NCBI GenBank assembly: GCA_963747535.1
Contig: CAVVFX010000026.1
Span: forward strand, 1-64,000
DNA from: CAVVFX01 sp963747535
GTDB lineage: Bacteria > Acidobacteriota > Terriglobia > Bryobacterales > Bryobacteraceae
Length of the DNA stretch: 64,000 nt
Reading direction: 5' to 3'
The stretch's first letter is position 1; each line of letters begins with the position of its first letter. The position numbers were made by a program, and so were the translations under genes. The notes beneath the pieces are model-generated. The model made no database searches. It saw only the letters and a list, made by a program, of their open reading frames with translations, and was not told the origin of the DNA. This document shows positions 62,937-64,000 of the stretch, in pieces.

Positions 62937-63143
62937 ATGACCTACAAAGTTGTCGTAAATCACGAAGAACAATATTCGATCTGGCCGGCCTATCGCGCCA
63001 ACGCTCTTGGCTGGAAGGACGAGGGATTCAGCGGCGCCAAGGAAGAGTGCCTCGCGCACATCCGGGAAATCTGGACCGACATGCGGCCCCTCAGCCTGCG
63101 CAATCGCATGAATGCTTTCGCGGCTGAAGAATCCAAAGTCTGA
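62937..63143 (+). CDS. MbtH-like protein
   Basis: A 68-residue protein with the family marks HEEQYSIWPAYRANALGW and CLAHIREIWTDMRPLSLR. MbtH proteins bind A domains and are often essential for their folding and activity. It lies between the MFS gene and NRPS4, preceded by AT-rich sequence. An ordinary, complete family member. Confidence 0.95.
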   Translation: MTYKVVVNHEEQYSIWPAYRANALGWKDEGFSGAKEECLAHIREIWTDMRPLSLRNRMNAFAAEESKV

Positions 63144-63163
63144 CTGCCCAGGAGGATATCCCT

Positions 63164-64000
63164 ATGCACCTGCAAGATGCCGCGGTTTGCCCACTGTCCC
63201 TGGGACAGATGAGGCTCTGGTTCCAGGAACAACTCCATCCGGGCACGCCCACGTACAATGTTCCAATCGCGCTGCGCTTAATTGGGGTCCTCCATGTACC
63301 CGCGCTCGAAGAGAGTTTTCAGCGCGTTTTGGAACGGCACGAGATTCTGCGCACGGCCATCGCGACGTTGAACGGGGAGGCTGTGCAGATCATCTCGCCG
63401 AAGTCGAGCCTTCCGCTTCCGGTCGTGGACCTCAGCGCGTTGCCGGATGCCGATCGGGAGGCAGCCGTAAGCCGCATGGCGGTCGAACAGCATCGTAAGC
63501 CGTTCGAATTCTCGCAGGCGCCTTTGATGCGCGCCCTGCTTCTTGTTCTCGACCGCGAAGAGCATGTGCTCTGCCTGACCTTGCACCATCTCATCACCGA
63601 CGGCTGGTCCATCGGTGTACTGTTGAACGACCTTGCGGAGTTCTACTCGGGTATTGTTTCGGGAAGGAACCCATCGCTCCCGGAACTGCCCATACAGTAC
63701 GCCGACTATGCGATGTGGCAACAGGGTTGGATGGAGAGCGGGCGACTGGGTGAGGAACTGGCCTACTGGACATCGCGGCTTCAGGGCGCACCGGCTGTAC
63801 TGGAACTGCCCACCGACCGGCCTCGCCCCGCGGTGCAGACCCATAACGGTGCGAGCGTCATTTTCACGCTGGCCCCAGACCTTTCGCGTGGGCTCAAAGA
63901 GATGGCTGCCCGCGAGCACGTGACCATGTTCATGCTGCTCCTGTCCGGCTTCCAGGTGGTGTTGCATTTCCTTTCGGGTGGAGAAGAAGATCTGGTCATC
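63164..64000 (+). CDS. NRPS, N-terminal condensation domain (cut by window edge)
   Basis: Open from ATG 63164 (after AGGAGG) to the last base, 279 codons. The translated part is a C domain: SLGQMRLWFQEQLHPG, TYNVPIALRL and HHLITDGWS with His 141-Asp 146. It is the canonical LCL-like form and continues past the edge, where an A domain is expected. The gene starts 20 bases after mbtH. It is the fourth assembly-line protein, after a protein that already ends in a C domain. Confidence 0.93.
   Translation, partial: MHLQDAAVCPLSLGQMRLWFQEQLHPGTPTYNVPIALRLIGVLHVPALEESFQRVLERHEILRTAIATLNGEAVQIISPKSSLPLPVVDLSALPDADREAAVSRMAVEQHRKPFEFSQAPLMRALLLVLDREEHVLCLTLHHLITDGWSIGVLLNDLAEFYSGIVSGRNPSLPELPIQYADYAMWQQGWMESGRLGEELAYWTSRLQGAPAVLELPTDRPRPAVQTHNGASVIFTLAPDLSRGLKEMAAREHVTMFMLLLSGFQVVLHFLSGGEEDLVI

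Noticed and set aside
61000..64000. A thioesterase or reductase release domain
   Set aside because: I searched the 3' parts of all NRPS proteins for a GxSxG alpha/beta hydrolase domain or an NAD-binding reductase domain and found only C and E domains.

Overview
The window looks like chromosomal DNA of a soil Acidobacteriota of the Bryobacterales/Solibacter type. This is an inference from gene content: a paired DUF1592/DUF1552 operon, PEP-CTERM proteins, a BlaI repressor coupled to an M56 peptidase that carries a GWxTD domain, an Acidobacteria-style cytochrome/quinoprotein, several Tat-exported sugar-acid enzymes, and families of short palindromic repeats between genes. No rRNA operon, CRISPR array, transposase or phage gene was found.

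Layout. 1-365: left edge with the 5' half of a tRNA-Thr that stops at its anticodon loop. 0.4-5.3 kb: small conserved proteins, an ABC-F ATPase, a zinc-ribbon coiled-coil protein and an MFS permease. 5.3-6.9 kb: two tandem Tat-exported hydroxypyruvate-isomerase-like proteins. 7.2-7.4 kb: a broken KTSC-domain gene. 7.5-10.7 kb: housekeeping genes folC, accD, rlmH and rsfS. 10.7-21.6 kb: a secreted coiled-coil protein with an M15-like tail, a pirin, a PEP-CTERM protein, serA, a YqeY protein with an OPT transporter, a TadG-like protein and a HAF-repeat PEP-CTERM protein. 21.7-28.6 kb: a TMEM175-type channel, a gluconate-dehydrogenase-like GMC pair, two small secreted proteins, a sugar-acid dehydratase and an esterase. 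28.7-33.4 kb: the BlaI/M56-GWxTD pair with a visible operator, a DUF2254 membrane protein and a GH29 fucosidase. 33.5-39.1 kb: a broken cytochrome c/quinoprotein locus and the DUF1592-DUF1552 pair.

39.4-64.0 kb is the main point of interest: one co-oriented run of tightly packed genes that leaves the right edge unfinished. It begins with a 16-codon ORF with a strong ribosome binding site. Next comes an envelope export cassette: a MacB/LolD-type ATPase, an FtsX/LolC-type permease, a LolA-like periplasmic carrier and an outer-membrane beta-barrel. It continues with a type I PKS (KS-AT-DH-KR-ACP) and NRPS proteins C-A-PCP, C-A-PCP-E and C-A-PCP-C, then an MFS exporter, an MbtH protein and the start of a fourth NRPS (C...). 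Specificity residues read by eye give Asn (DLTKIGEVGK) for the first A domain and Gly (DILQLGMIWK) for the third. The second (DATVVAGVAK) is unassigned and is epimerised. The product suggested is a polyketide- or acyl-capped peptide, acyl-L-Asn-D-X-Gly-..., probably a lipopeptide moved across both membranes by the linked Lol-like cassette. No thioesterase lies in the window.
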